This document shows, piece after piece, positions 30,750 to 42,960 of a stretch of 64,000 nt of DNA (the stretch's first letter is position 1; each line of letters opens with the position of its first letter). Where the stretch lies: the NCBI GenBank assembly GCA_015179125.1, contig WHVA01000403.1, positions 43,210 to 107,209 on the forward strand. Reading direction: 5' to 3'. The notes below the pieces were generated by a model that was given only the letters and a program-made list of their open reading frames with translations, made no database searches and had not been told where the DNA came from. The DNA is from Gautieria morchelliformis (lineage: Eukaryota; Basidiomycota; Agaricomycetes; Gomphales; Gomphaceae). Both the position numbers and the translations under genes were made by a program.

Positions 30750-33700
30750 CAGTCAGCGGTGAAAGACCTGCCCCGCTCGACGAATCGGTTTTCAGTTCTC
30801 GAACCATGTACAATAGGGATCACAGGCGATATGATGCATCCTTCTCCTACCCCTGATCGAACTGAAACCAAACCAGCCATGCCAAAAACCCAACCCATCG
30901 CTCCAGTTGCTAATGCAAACCTTCCAATCCCTCTATATGTCCGTACTGCTGACCTCCGCGGATGCACCAAAGTACCTCTCAAGGTCCACTCCGTTGACAC
31001 AGGGCATCCACTTGCAATTGACTCCCTCCTTGACAGTGGTGCTACAGGGATGTTCATCGATGTGGAGTTTGTAAGGGAACACAGACTTCGGACCCATCCC
31101 CTACCCCGTGCCATCCCCGTCTACAATATTGATGGTACCCCAAATGAGGCTGGCTCAATCAAGGAAGAAGTCGACTTGTTTTGCACCTTTGGGGATCATA
31201 CGGAACATGCCACATTCTATGTCACAAGCCTTGGATGACTTGCCATCATTCTTGGTCACACATGGCTTGTTGAACACAACCCAGAAGTTAACTGGCATAC
31301 AGGAGATGTGAAGATGACACGTGTCCCAAGTCATGTGGGGGCAGACTTGTTGTCAGAGGGCCCACAGTCGAAACTGTTCCAGAAGAGAGTGTATATCAAG
31401 AGGAGGTTCCCATACAGCACACCCGCTCCCTACTTGAGGAAGGAGACAGGACCTTTGTCATCTTTGTGAATGAGAGTCCTGAAACAATTGGTGCAGGCTG
31501 GACTGTCTCCTAACAGCTTGCTGAACGGGCCAGAAAGTCTGCACCAGTCAGATCCTTCAGGGACCTTGTCCATAAACCATACCAGGAGTTCAAGGATGTG
31601 TTTTCTAAGGAGTCATTTGACCAACTGCCTCCTTGAAAGGCCTGGGACCATGCGATTGAGCTCACTCCAGGTGCACAACCCTTCAGCACAAGGTTTACCC
31701 AATGTCACCGGTTGAGCAAAGGGAACTGGATAACTTCCTTGAGGAGAACCTGAAGAGCCATCGTATCCGTCCTTCCAAGTCACCTATGGCATCTCCAGTC
31801 TTCTTTGTGAAGAAAAAGGACGGCAGTCTTAGATTTGTGCAAGACTACCGGAAGCTCAATGATATAACAATCAAGAATGCCTATCCTTTGCCCCTTGTTC
31901 CAGACATCATGAATAAGATTGCTGCTGGAAGGGCTAAATACTTCACAAAGCTTGACATTCGCTGGGTATATAATAATGTACACATAAAAGAGGGAGATGA
32001 GTGGAAGGCAGCCTTTCGGACAAATAGGGGCCTGTATGAACCTCTAGTCATGTTCTTTGGACTCACGAACAGCCCAGCAACCTTCCAGACGATGATGAAT
32101 GACACCTTCAAGAGTCTCATCGATGAAGGGGTTGTGGTGGTGTTCATGGATGACATTCTCATCTTCACAGAGTCGCTTGAAGAACATCGTAGGATTGTAC
32201 GACGTGTCCTTGAAATCCTCCGGGCCAACAACCTGTACCTCAAACCTGAAAAATGCATATTTGAGCAACTAGAGGTGGAGTATCTCAGCCTCATCCTCTC
32301 TCAAGGACAGGTTGCCATGGACCCAGTCAAGGTTGCAGAAGTGCGGGACTGGCCAATACCATGTAACGTCACTGAAGTCAAATCATTCCTTGGTTTCATC
32401 AACTTCTACCGTCGATTTGTGGAAGACTTCTCACACATTGCAAAGCCCCTCAACCAGTTGACAAAACGGGATGCCCAATGGTCTTGGTATCCGAATGGCC
32501 CAGAGCAAGCGTCCTTTGACAAGCTCAAACTCCTCATCACCTCAACACCGATCCTTGTCCTCCCTGATCAAGACAAACGTTTCCGTCTTGAAACAGATGC
32601 CTCAGCCTATGCCACAGGAGCAGTACTGTCCCAGCTATGTGATGATGGCAAATGGCGGCCTGTGGGGTTTGTCTCCAAAAGCCTCAATGATGCTGAACAC
32701 AACTATGCCATCCATGACAAGGAGCTTCTTTCTGTGATTTGGGGATTAGAGGAATGCTGCCACATCTTAGAGGGAACGAAGCACAAGATTGAGATTCTCA
32801 ATGACCATCAGAATCTCACCTACTTCCGCACTGCACAAAACCTGAACCGTCGTCAAGCACGCTGGTCACTCTACCTCTCTCGCTTTGATTTTGAGCTGAT
32901 CTATCATCCTGGTCGTCACTCAGCCAAGCCTGATGCACTCTCACGACACGTGGATCATAAGCGGGGGGGAGGAAGACAACCAAAATCAAGTCTTACTCAC
33001 CCCTGACTTGTTCCACATCAAGGTGAATCCCCCAGAGGCTGGCGCGCAGTTAGTCCCAGGTGAAGGTGATGCTTTCCTCAATCGAGTAAGGAACTGTGTA
33101 GACCGGGATGAAAAGGTTGTCAAGGCTCTCAAAGAACTGGGATCCTCTGGAAATTTACGAGGAGAAGAGTGGTCTGAACAGGATGGGCTTGTCCTCTATC
33201 ACAACAAAGTGTATGTGCCGCTTGATGCAAAACTATGACATGACATAGTGAAAGCGCACCATGACATGCCTCTCACCGGTCACCCTTGTCGTTGGAGAAC
33301 TACTGAACTAGTTGCTCGGAGTTACTGGTGGCCTGGGATGGGATGTTACATCGCAAAATACGTGAAGGCCTGTGACCTGTGCAACCGCACAAAAACCTTC
33401 CCTGCTTCTCCCATTGGCAAGCTTCTACCAAACTGTATCCCAGACCATAGATGGCAGGTTATGGTCTGTTGACTTGATCGTAGAACTGCCTACCAGTCAT
33501 GGATATGATGCTCTCCTTGTTGTCATCAATCACCTCTCAAAGTGTGCACATGTCATTCCCACCACTTCAGATGTAACTTCAGTGGGAGTCACCCGACTCT
33601 TCCGTGATCATGTTTGGAAACTTCATGGGCTCCCTGAAGAAATCATCAGTGATCGAGGCACACAGTTCATCTCCCAGTTCATGCGTGAACTGAACAAACT

Positions 33701-34663
33701 TCTTGGTGTCAAAGTCGCTGCCTCTACTGCTTATCACCCCCAAACTGATGGACAGACTGAAAGGGTTAATCAGGAGATTGAGCAATACCTTTGACTATTC
33801 ATCAACCAGCGTCAGGATGATTGGTTTGAATGGATATCCTTGGCCGAGTTTGCCTATAACAACCGAATCCATGCCTCAACCCAGACTACACCCTTCATGT
33901 TGGACAGTGGCCAACATCCAAGGCTGGGACTGGAACCAGTCCGGGAAACTCGACTTGAGGCCCTGGATGAGTTCACAACGCGGATGGAAGTGCCACAAGA
34001 GAAGCTCGTTCAGCCCTGTCCAAGGCAGCAGAGGACATGGCATGCTTCTATGACGTGCACCATAAAGCAGCCCCAGTTTATAAGCTTGGTGACAAGGTTT
34101 GGCTCAATGCACAAAACATCACAACCACTTTCCCAATGAAGAAGCTAGACCACAAGTGGCTAGGCCCCTACACTGTTAATAAGGTGGTCTCACGAAATGC
34201 CTATGATCTAAATCTTCCTGCATCCTTTGGTCGCACACATCCAGTGTTCGCTGTCGTCCTGCTTCGGCCATATGAAGATGACCCAATTCTTGAACGTCAT
34301 GCCCCTCCACCCCCCCCCCCCCCCCTTGTCATATGGGATGGAGCCAAAGAATATGAAGTTGAAAGGATTCTAGACAGCAGGATGTTCCGTGGAAGGTTGG
34401 AGTATCTCGTGCGCTGGAAGGGCTATGGAGCTGCCGACAATCTCTGGCTACTGGCGAAAGATGTCTCTGGGGCAAAGCGACTCATTAAGGAATTTGACAT
34501 GCAGAACCCAGAGGCACCTCAGCGTATCTCAGCAGCCACATACATGTCCCTCCCCTTCCAGAGATTTCAGAACTTCACAGAACCTTCCAGGCAAACTCTC
34601 TTCGACTGGACAACAGGCAGGGCTTCTACTCATAATGTCAAGGGTCCAGAACCCCAAAGATAA
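30750..34663 (+). pseudogene. pol: Gypsy1 Pol (protease, RT, RNase H, integrase, chromodomain)
   Basis: Protease: LLDSGATGMFID near 31030. The RT frame runs 31702-33006, with SPVFFVKKKDGSLRF, VQDYRKLN and the catalytic FMDDILIF. RNase H has RLETDASAYATGAVL. Integrase: zinc-binding part ACDLCNRTK near 33370; the core has D in VDLIVELP, D in ISDRGTQF and E in GQTERVNQE. A chromodomain (YEVERILDSR, YLVRWKGYG) lies at about 34350-34440, so this is a chromovirus, whose chromodomain targets insertion to chromatin. Stops at 31236, 31634, 33236 and 33792 and several frameshifts make it dead. In Gypsy2 the residue matching 31236 is Arg and that matching 31634 is Trp. Confidence 0.9.
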
Positions 34664-34979
34664 GCGATATCGGCCTCCGCCTAACCAATTAATTCTGATA
34701 AGCTATATATCCCCTCTCCACCTGTGACTGCTCACTTCCACTGCATCGACCCCACCACATCCATCAACCATGTCCTCGCCCGCCATTGAGCTTGTTGCCC
34801 TCCCCAGCTTCACCCAAAACCTCTCTGACCTGCCAAACATGTCACGTGTCGATCCCACCCTCCTGCACTTCTCCGGCTTCTCATCATCCAGAGCAACCAG
34901 TGAAGCCAAGCTACAAAGGATGCTTGACTGCCATGATCTCGACGTCACATGGTCTTCAAAGTGGTCCATCAGCTCTGAG
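34664..34979 (+). other. Tail of Gypsy1 with a short unexplained ORF
   Basis: A frame from 34770 opens MSSPAIELVALPSFTQNL and runs 70 codons until it is cut at 34979/34980 by an inserted LTR. It follows the chromodomain ORF and may be an extra 3' ORF of the element, part of its 3' untranslated region, or flanking DNA. No 3' LTR matching 29179-29517 was found before the cut. Confidence 0.35.
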
Positions 34980-35190
34980 TGTAGAGGACAGGAATTATAG
35001 GCAGTAGGACTGGACTTGGTGCTCAAAAGAAGACTAGAAATTAATTCACTCTCTCAGTGAATTTAGTTTTCACTTTAAATATATTATACACTACCTAGAA
35101 ATTAATTCACTATAGGATTTCTAGGTCAACAAATCGAAAAGAAACAAGACTAATTTACTTGCCTCTCTCAGTGAATTTAGTTGTCACTGT
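34980..35190 (-). mobile_element. Truncated LTR, Copia family B, minus orientation
   Basis: It starts TGTAGAGGACAGGAATTATAGG, almost identical for 50 bp to the solo LTR at 55409-55781, and holds CTCTCTCAGTGAATTTAG twice. It stops abruptly at GTTGTCACTG, next to Copia RT sequence of a different family. It is therefore the 3' end (in its own orientation) of an element whose remainder is lost. Confidence 0.8.
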
Positions 35191-36690
35191 TTTACGCACG
35201 CAGAGATCCGAGCCCTCCTAGACAATGGGACATGGGAATTAGTGAAATTACCTCCTGGAGAGAAAGCCATTGGCTCTCGGTGGGTCTTCCGAATCAAGCT
35301 CCATTCGGACGGCTCTCTAGATAAATACAAGAGCCACCTGGTAGCGAAGGGATATACCCAATGACCAGGCATCGATTACGACGAAGTCTTCGCTCCTACC
35401 ACACGATGGGCAGCCCTGTGCACAATATTAGCTCAGGGAGCACTACAGGGAGCACATATCGAGTCAATAGACATATCGAACGCTTATCTAAATGGAGTAC
35501 TCGCCGATGACGCAACAATATACATGCAGCAACTGGAAGGCTACCATCAAGGGGGATTAGACTGGGTATGCAAGCTGAAGAGAGGGCTGTATGGATTAAA
35601 GCAGAGTGGAAGGTTATGGTACGAACAGCTTGGGACTGCGCTAGAGCGTATGGGATTCAAGCATCTCCAATCTGTGCCAAGTGTCTATATCTGGTTGAGC
35701 AACACCACTAAAATCGTCATACCTGTTTTTGTTGATGATTTGACTCTGGTATCAAACTCCAAGCAGGAACTAGATCAGGTCAAAAACAAACTAGGCAAAA
35801 TCTTCAAATTGAAGGATCTGGGCCCGACAATGTTGTTCCTGGGAGTAGAGGTAGAATACAATCGCTCACAGAGGACATTAAGACTTTCACAAAAGCAGTA
35901 TATTCAAGAACTCCTCGATCGGTTCCAGATGTCGGATTGTCGACCCGTATTCACGCCTATGGCCCCAGGTCTGAGTTTGAGCGCTGCCATGGGACCATCA
36001 ACACCAGAGGAGATAGAGGAACTGAGGGATGTGCCCTACCTAAATGCAGTCGGAGCGCTGAATTATTTAGCCATCACGACTCGTCCTGACATTGCCTACG
36101 CCGTCAGATGCCTCGCACAATTCAACTCAAATCCAGGTCCGGCGCATTGGACAGGGGTGAAACACCTCCTACGCTACCTGAAAGGGATGATCGATCTAGC
36201 ACTCACCTACGCACCTGATCCATCAATCAAATCATTCCAGACATGGACCGACGCTGATCACGGAGGAAATCCTGACAACGGTCGATCAACCTCTGGGTTC
36301 CACACAAAGGTCGGGACCAGAGCCATCAGCTGGGACAGCAAGTTGCAGAACATAGTCACCTTATCCACAACCGAGGCCAAGTTCGTCGCATTAGTCCTGG
36401 CAGGGACCGAAATCATCTGGTTGCGAAGCTTATTGGATGAGCTTGATTCAAGGGTTGAAGGACCATCTCACCTATTCATTGATAATCAATCTGCTCTATC
36501 TGTTGCCAAAAATCACGAGCATCATGGACGCATGAAGCACCTGGATATCCGGTACTTCTGACTGCGAGAAAAGGTCGCTCATAAAGTCATCCAGATCGGT
36601 TACGTACCTATGAACAGTATGCCGGCGGACCTACTGACCAAAGCGTTACCTCGCGAGTTGGTCGAACGACATAGACGCACTATGGGACTC
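35191..36690 (+). pseudogene. pol: Copia3 reverse transcriptase and RNase H
   Basis: RT starts near GTWELVKLPPGEKAIGSRW and continues GALQGAHIESIDISNAYLNG, GLYGLKQSGRLWYEQ and the catalytic FVDDLTLVSN (intact DD). It then has TRPDIAYAVRCLAQF, the RNase H motifs TWTDADHGG and TTEAKFVAL, and DNQSALSVAKN, ending TKALPRELVERHRRTMGLF. Stops at 35362 (TGA where Copia2 has Arg) and 36559 (TGA) break it. Gag, protease and integrase are absent: the element is truncated at 35190. Confidence 0.9.
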
Positions 36691-36718
36691 TTCTGACGTT
36701 TACCGCGTCAGGGGGGTG

Positions 36719-36896
36719 TGTTACTCGCGTGCTACTTGCGCAAGATCACGTGATGCAGTCACCCAATATGGTAGTCTGAGTTTGAAGGGAAACCCTATCA
36801 GTTTTCCCTTCGAACTCAGGTGCGTAATGCTAGGTACTCACCGAGTAGATAGTAATCTAATCCGTTTTCCCTTCAAACTCAGTCCTGCGCGTAACA
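36719..36896 (+). mobile_element. 3' LTR of Copia3
   Basis: It begins TGTTACTCGCGTG just after a purine tract (CAGGGGGG, 36709-36716) and ends CGCGTAACA, so its tips are short inverted repeats (TGTTAC, GTAACA). A 17-bp hairpin (CTGAGTTTGAAGGGAAA with TTTCCCTTCGAACTCAG) lies at 36777-36821. At 178 bp it is short for an LTR. The 5' LTR is missing. Confidence 0.75.
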
Positions 36897-36929
36897 TGAG
36901 CATTGTACCTTCGCACGTGATGACTAATA

Positions 36930-37283
36930 GGCGCTGCGAAGGAAGGGCTGCTTGCAGATGGAGCAATTGCAGGTCAGTCCTTTTCGCTCATCGACCGAAT
37001 ACACGTGTAATCATCATACACAGCAGCCATTGCTCTCAAAGTGCGAAAATCAGATAAGGCAGGCAAGCTACATGAGGTTCTAACTGAGGTTCTAACTGTG
37101 CGAGTTCAAAAGTGGCTGATACAGATGCCCACATCACTTCTTCTGTGGTTGAGCCGTGCCTCAGTTGTATTATTTCTTCGTGGTAGTGTCATATTCACAC
37201 TTGAGGGGTGGAACGCCTGTGAGGCCACGGTGTCGGGTTATTACGGCCAAGTAAGTCCGAGCATACTCGATGAAAACAACTGA
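36930..37283 (+). pseudogene. Fragment of a first C2-NLR gene
   Basis: Coding KEGLLADGAIA ends at 36972, an intron runs 36973-37023 (GTCAG to ACACAG), and the next exon reads AIALKVRKSDKAGKLHEV. The intact-order NLR at 38484-43239 has the same three parts: VEEGATG, an intron 38811-38859 with the same borders, then ALARQLQK and DKAGRTHEV. This is therefore a paralogous copy of the junction between the C2 domain and the linker. The C2 domain is lost where the Copia3 LTR ends, and downstream similarity fades after about 37080. Confidence 0.55.
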
Positions 37284-38483
37284 CCACGTTCCACAACTAT
37301 TTCACATGCCACCCATCTTGTTCAATGATTTCATTGGTTGAGCATCGAGGACGCTGCGTTGGTTGGGATGCATTCCTCAGGGATTGCAAGATGTTTTTGA
37401 TAGGAGCATTCCCTTTTTGTGAGTCCTGCTTTCGATCTTCGACGAAGGATGGTACTTTTTCGAGTTTGGCGTTCACCTCGCTTTCATTTTGTCACTTGCC
37501 AACCTTCTTGGTCGCGGCCAGGCTGTTGCCTCTGCGTTCGTGGTTTCCCATATGGTCAGGTGTTGGATGTAGAATGTTACATGATTCCCCATATTCTACC
37601 CTTTCTACGCCACCGCCTGGAGCGCTATGCGTTATTTGCAGTTCTTGCTGCGTGACCCCATCCATCTCTTCCCTGGATGACATCACTATCCTTTGGGGCG
37701 TTTGAATCACTTTCTGTGTTGGTGTTTTCGCGCGTGCCACCTCGTGCCAGAGTTTCATGGATGTTTTTTTTGCCATGTGTATACAAGTGTACAAGTGACG
37801 GAGTCCATTGCACTTGCCCCAAGGACCTCGATATGTGCACGTGAAACTAGCTGACCGAGATGTATATTACTTGAGGCATCCATTCTGCGTCGAAGCATCA
37901 TGTGTCGTATACAGACTGTGGAATTGCCATTTGCGGGGGCATATCCGTATTAAATTCTGGCTCTTCGTGACATCGCAAGTATGTTCTGAATTCTAATAAA
38001 AAAAAAAATTCTATTGCAGTCCTCGAGAGGTTTGGGAGTGGGGACAAGCTGCACATGTTGTGTGCCACAATGGGTCAACGTGCCCAGGCATGCATGGAGC
38101 TCACTCACTCCAAGGCACAACATGATATGCACTGTTGCCTCTGAGACATGGACCAGCTGTACTTACGCAGACGGCGAGTACTACAGAGCCACATTGAACG
38201 GGGGCTTCATATTGACGCCGGGAACACGTGGGTCTGAAGTCTATTTGATTTGATGACAGGTCCGTAGTAGGCAGTGCCGTGTGGTGCCTCACGTCGTCTT
38301 TCTCGAACACTGCGCACGAAGAACAATGTTGAGGGCACTGTGACAGCACCGTAAGCCCACGATCGCTTCTCTAGAGCCAACTGTTCACGCCACCCCAAAG
38401 GATCCCTGCAGTAATCCAAAGTTGCTGGAAAGACCCTTTCCTTTGCGCTGCCTATTGCATACTGACTCTTGCCAATCGACAAC
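37284..38483. other. Upstream region of the NLR; a weak C2-like stretch
   Basis: A frame at 37820-37965 (PRYVHVKLADRDVYY and RIKFWLFV) has a vague C2 pattern and could be a decayed earlier C2 exon. The first coding exon of the NLR, before 38484, was not identified. The rest shows no gene. Confidence 0.3.
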
Positions 38484-41400
38484 AGGCCTGAAGTGCGAGC
38501 ACCTTCCCAATGTTGGACTGCTCTGTAAACGTCCTGGTGACTACTATGTAAAACTCTTTGTTGACAAGGATGTCAAGAAGACTGAGGTATCTGCGAGAGG
38601 CAATACTGCCTTGTGGAATGAGTCGTTCTATTTGTGCGTTTAATTCCAATGTTATCTTCACGCGACTTAAATCCACGCCCAGCATGGACTTTCATGGGTC
38701 TTCCGTATTAGGAATCGAAGTCTACGGGCGCCGTATCTTTACTCGTGATGAATACATCGGCTTTGCAAAGGAGAGGATTGAGCTACTGGTTGAAGAAGGA
38801 GCAACAGGAGGTCAGCCCTCATTGCTCATAGATGGAATGCATGTCGACATCGAACACAGCAGCACTTGCTCGCCAACTGCAAAAATAAGATAAGGCAGGG
38901 AGGACGCATGAGGTTCAGACTGTCCTAGAGTTCACCATTTCGTCTTTCGCGACGTCCGACGAGGCGTGGGACACCCAGTTGAGCCAAGCAGTTGGGCGCA
39001 TGGGAGAGGTCGATGAGATGAACCCAGTGCTGTCACCATTTGTTGGTGGAGGGCCTGGGGCCGATGCCGCCACTTCCACCGTCAATACCCTCAAAACAAT
39101 AACGGCGGCTTGGGATCCACTCCTTGAAAAGATCAGGCTGTTAACCGAGATCGTGGATGGGATCTCCGAGGTATGGTTCAAACGCCGGCAGTCTCCCATG
39201 CCATCTCATGTACACGGTGCTTCATTCTAGGTCCATCCTTACGCAAAGATGGCATGCTCTATCCTGTCTATTGCGCACAAGGTAGATCTATCACGTGCAC
39301 CAGCTTGATAGACATATCTCACGTTGGGTAGGCGATCATTGCTCAGAAGGCCCGGGACGATAGCATCAATGAGCTGGCGAAGGTTATTAGAGACACCTAT
39401 GCCTTTGTCCACTTGGCGGAGCCGTTGAAGAAAATTGAATCGCAAAGGCAAATTATCATATCCTTGACGAATCTGACGGTAGAGTGCGGTTACTTCATCC
39501 ATGACTATGCCAAAATCAGGGATTTCTGTATGTTGGACCCATTGTGTCAGGTGGCCATGGCTAATGGTCTTTGTTCAGGGAAAAGAGCCGGGAAGAATCT
39601 AGTCTCGGATGTTGACAGCAAGGTCACAGAATACCAGGAATATTTCAATAAACTGAAGCTGGATTTAGAACAACATGCTGTGATTCATACTGAAATCACT
39701 GTACGACGTGTTGAAGTCACTGTACTACGTGTTATGGATGTCGTCGGGGACCTCTGTGCGTTTTCTGACTTTGGGCCTTTCCCGAGGCTAATACACCTTC
39801 CAACCAGCCGAGGAAGTTCTGCTTGATGACATGCTCTACACAAAGGGAGCTGGTTTCAATCCTGAAAAGGGCTGTCTGCCGGGTACTCGCGAGAAAGTTA
39901 TTGAAGAGATCTGCAATTGCGCCAACCAGAATAGCGAAGACACCCCCCGGATATTTTTATTGAACGATGTTGCGGGTGCCGGGAAATCTGCGATTGCGCA
40001 CGAGGTCGCTCGACGATTTGAAGGGCTCAAACGTCTCGGATCATCGTATTGTTTTGACCACGTGCTTCAGGCAGAATGCTCCCCAAAATATGTGTTCAGC
40101 ACAATTGCTCGTGATCTAGCCGATCTGGATCGAGCGTGCAGAGCATCGTTATTGAAAGTGGTTCGGGAGAAGGGAGACCTTCGGACCACATCCGCACCTT
40201 CTGTGCAGTTCAAGAGGTTCATTCTAGATCCCTCCCAGGGCCTAACCACCGTTGTACCCGCGGTGATCGTCATTGATGCATTAGATGAGAGCGGCGACCA
40301 GGTATCTCGCCACGCTCTTTTGTCCGTCCTTGGCAACGAAGCTGCGGAACTGCTGCTGAATCTCCGCCTTCTTATCACTTCACGTGCCGAAAAAGACATC
40401 CTGGGCGCTCTTCATGGGAAGGAGCACGTGCTGTCCGTCTCCCTAAGTGATATTGACCCGAACCCTGTCAACGATGTCGCCTGCTTTGTGAAACATGAAC
40501 TAGGTGACATTACGGACCTGAAGCGCAAATGGCCAGACGAGCGCTGGTGTGGATTATTTGCCGAGAAATCTGAAGGTCATTTTAAATGGGTGTCCATGGC
40601 TTGTCGATTTGTCCAAGGAGGTGGAAAGGGTGGTCGGGATCCTGTTGAGCAACTGGAGGAACTTTTAGATGAGAAGTTCCGTGGGATGGATAACCTGTAT
40701 CTTGGTATTCTCAAGCAGATATTCGAGGATGGCGATGGCTTGACGGACAAGGTTAAGGGTCGTTTTTGCTCGGTGATGGGCTGCATCCTGACTGCCAGAG
40801 AACCACTCTCGATGTCTGCCCTGCAGGAATTGTGCAAGGACGGCAACTCGGGTACCAAGGTTCAACTTATAGTTGGACCTATGGGTGCTCTGCTGAGCCT
40901 TCCTTCTCAAGAATCTGGCACAATCACTGTGCTGCACACATCTTTTCGTGACTTCTTGACAGATCACAACCGAAGTGAAGCATTCTACATCGATACATCT
41001 GATACATCTTCACACCATGACAACCTTGCACTCTCATCCTTGCGCGTGATGAAGGATGAACTTTGTTTCAACATTTGTCAGCTTGAAACATCACATCTGC
41101 GTAACGACAATGTTGTCGACTTGGCGATATGGACCAAGAAGTATATCTCCCCACAACTTGCCTACTCTTGTCACTTTTGGGCGGACCATGTTCCCGACAC
41201 CAAGTTTACACCGGATATAGGTGCAAATATCAAGGAGTTCTTCGAGACTAAGCTACTCTACTGGCTGGAAGTTTTGAGTCTGATCAAGCAGGTACCCGAT
41301 GCTTCAGCAGCTCTCTTGTCAATAATGGACTGGAGTCAGGTGAGTGCCTGAGTTGTTATGAGCTCCGACCTGAGTCTAATGAATTTCAGGATGCGGACAT

Positions 41401-41599
41401 TGCAGCATTCGCAATGGATATCCTCAATTTTGTATATACGTTTGGGAGTGTAATCTCCCAGAGTGCCCCCCATCTCTATTTTTCGGCACTCCCGTTTGCA
41501 CCTGAAAGGTCGAAACTGTGCGAGACTTACCTCCCACGATTTCTGCGACTACTACGGGTTGAGAGTGGGAAAGCAACGACGTGGCCACCTATTCAAACT

Positions 41600-42960
41600 G
41601 TTCTGGTGGGCCACACCAGGAGCGTTGCGTCGGTGACATTCTCGCACGACGGCAAGTGCATTGTCTCCACATCTGGTGACAACACGATCCGTGTGTGGAG
41701 TGCAGACACCGGGGAGGCCATTTCAGCACCATTTGAAGGCCACACCTGGGGCGTCACGTCGGTGGCGTTCTCGCACGACGGCAAGCGCATCGTCTCCGGG
41801 TCTAGTGACAAGACGATCCGTGTGTGGAGTGCAGACACCGGGAAGGCCATTTCAGCACCATTCAAAGGCCACACCGGCTTGGTCAGGTCAGTGGTGTTCT
41901 CGCACGACGGCATGCGCATCGTCTCCGGGTCTGGTGACAAGATGATCCATGTGTGGAATGCAGGCACCAGGAAGGCCATTTCAGCACCGTTCGAAGGCCA
42001 CACCAAGTGGGTCACGTCGGTGGCGTTCTCGCACGACGGCAAGCGTATCGTCTCCAGGTCTGGTGACAAGACGATCCGTGTGTGGAATGCAGACACCGGG
42101 GAGGCCATTTCAGCACCGTTCGAAGGCCACACCGAGTGGGTCACATCGGTGGTGTTCTCGCACGACGGCAAGCGCATTGTCTCCCAGTCTGGTGACAAGA
42201 CGATCTGGAGAAACTCGGTTTGGGCAAGTAGGAAGTTATATGCCAGATATGAACGATGGGACTTGCAGGAGATTAATAAACTATTTAATGTTCTCCTCAG
42301 TGATAGTCAACACTGAGGAGGGGAGGCTGGGCATGGGCTTGTTTCACTCACATATACGAAGCTCCAGCACTTAAGCGCCCTTGAGGCACTGGTGTGCCAT
42401 GCTAGGCGCCCATAGAACGTAACACGTTAGTGAACAGCCTCAGCTCAAAAAGGAAACTTGTCCACAAGCACCCACAAAGGGTCGGTTGGACAGAACATGA
42501 AAAGGAGTAGTAATACAGCCTCGAAAAAATCAAAGAAAATTGTGAAAGGCATAGAATGAATGTCAGCATAGTTTCAGGTCGAAATCGAAAGAAATAACAA
42601 CAGAAATGTTAGGTTTGGAGCCTGGTGCACATATGCACCCAACACAATCCGTGTGTGGAATGCAGACACCGGGGAGGCCATTTCAGCAACATTCGAAGGC
42701 CACACCTGGGGCGTCACGTCGGTTGCGTTCTCGCACGACGGCAAGCGCATCATCTCCGGGTCTGATGACAAGACAATCCGTGTGTGGAATGCAGACACCG
42801 GGGAGGCCATTTCAGCACCATTCAAAGACCACACCGGCTTGGTCAGATCGGTGGCGTTCTCGCACGACGGCATGTGCATCATCTCCGGGTCAGATGACAA
42901 CACGATCCATGTGTGGAATGCAGACACCGGGGAGGTTACTGCAGCACCATTCGCAGGTCA
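41600..42960 (+). repeat. Seven near-identical WD40 repeats, 129-bp unit
   Basis: Each unit reads HTxxVxSVxFSHDGKxIVSxSxDKTIRVWxADTGEAIS with few changes. Repeats 2-3 (starting HTWGVTS, HTGLVRS) are copied as repeats 6-7, showing a two-unit duplication. Differences concentrate at a few positions (residues 3, 4, 6, 9, 20 and 22 of the unit). The solo LTR 42206-42644 splits repeat five after DKTI. High repeat identity with few variable positions is known for fungal NLRs such as the HET-E group and is linked to binding specificity. Confidence 0.85.
42206..42644 (-). mobile_element. Solo LTR (Copia family A relative) inside the WD40 repeats
   Basis: Read on minus it starts TGTTGGGTGCATATGTGCACC, the family A start, and ends GAGTTTCTCCA. 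The flanks are CGATC (42201-42205) and CAATC (42645-42649), a 5-bp target duplication with one difference. It has a hairpin CTCCTCAGTG with CACTGAGGAG at about 42293-42320. Its middle differs from family A LTRs, so it is a related subfamily. It puts stops into the NLR frame. Confidence 0.85.

Noticed and set aside
41593-42927. Minus-strand and off-frame ORFs of 94-201 codons over the WD40 region
   Set aside because: They are shadows of the 129-bp WD40 repeat, which is a multiple of three and keeps all frames open.
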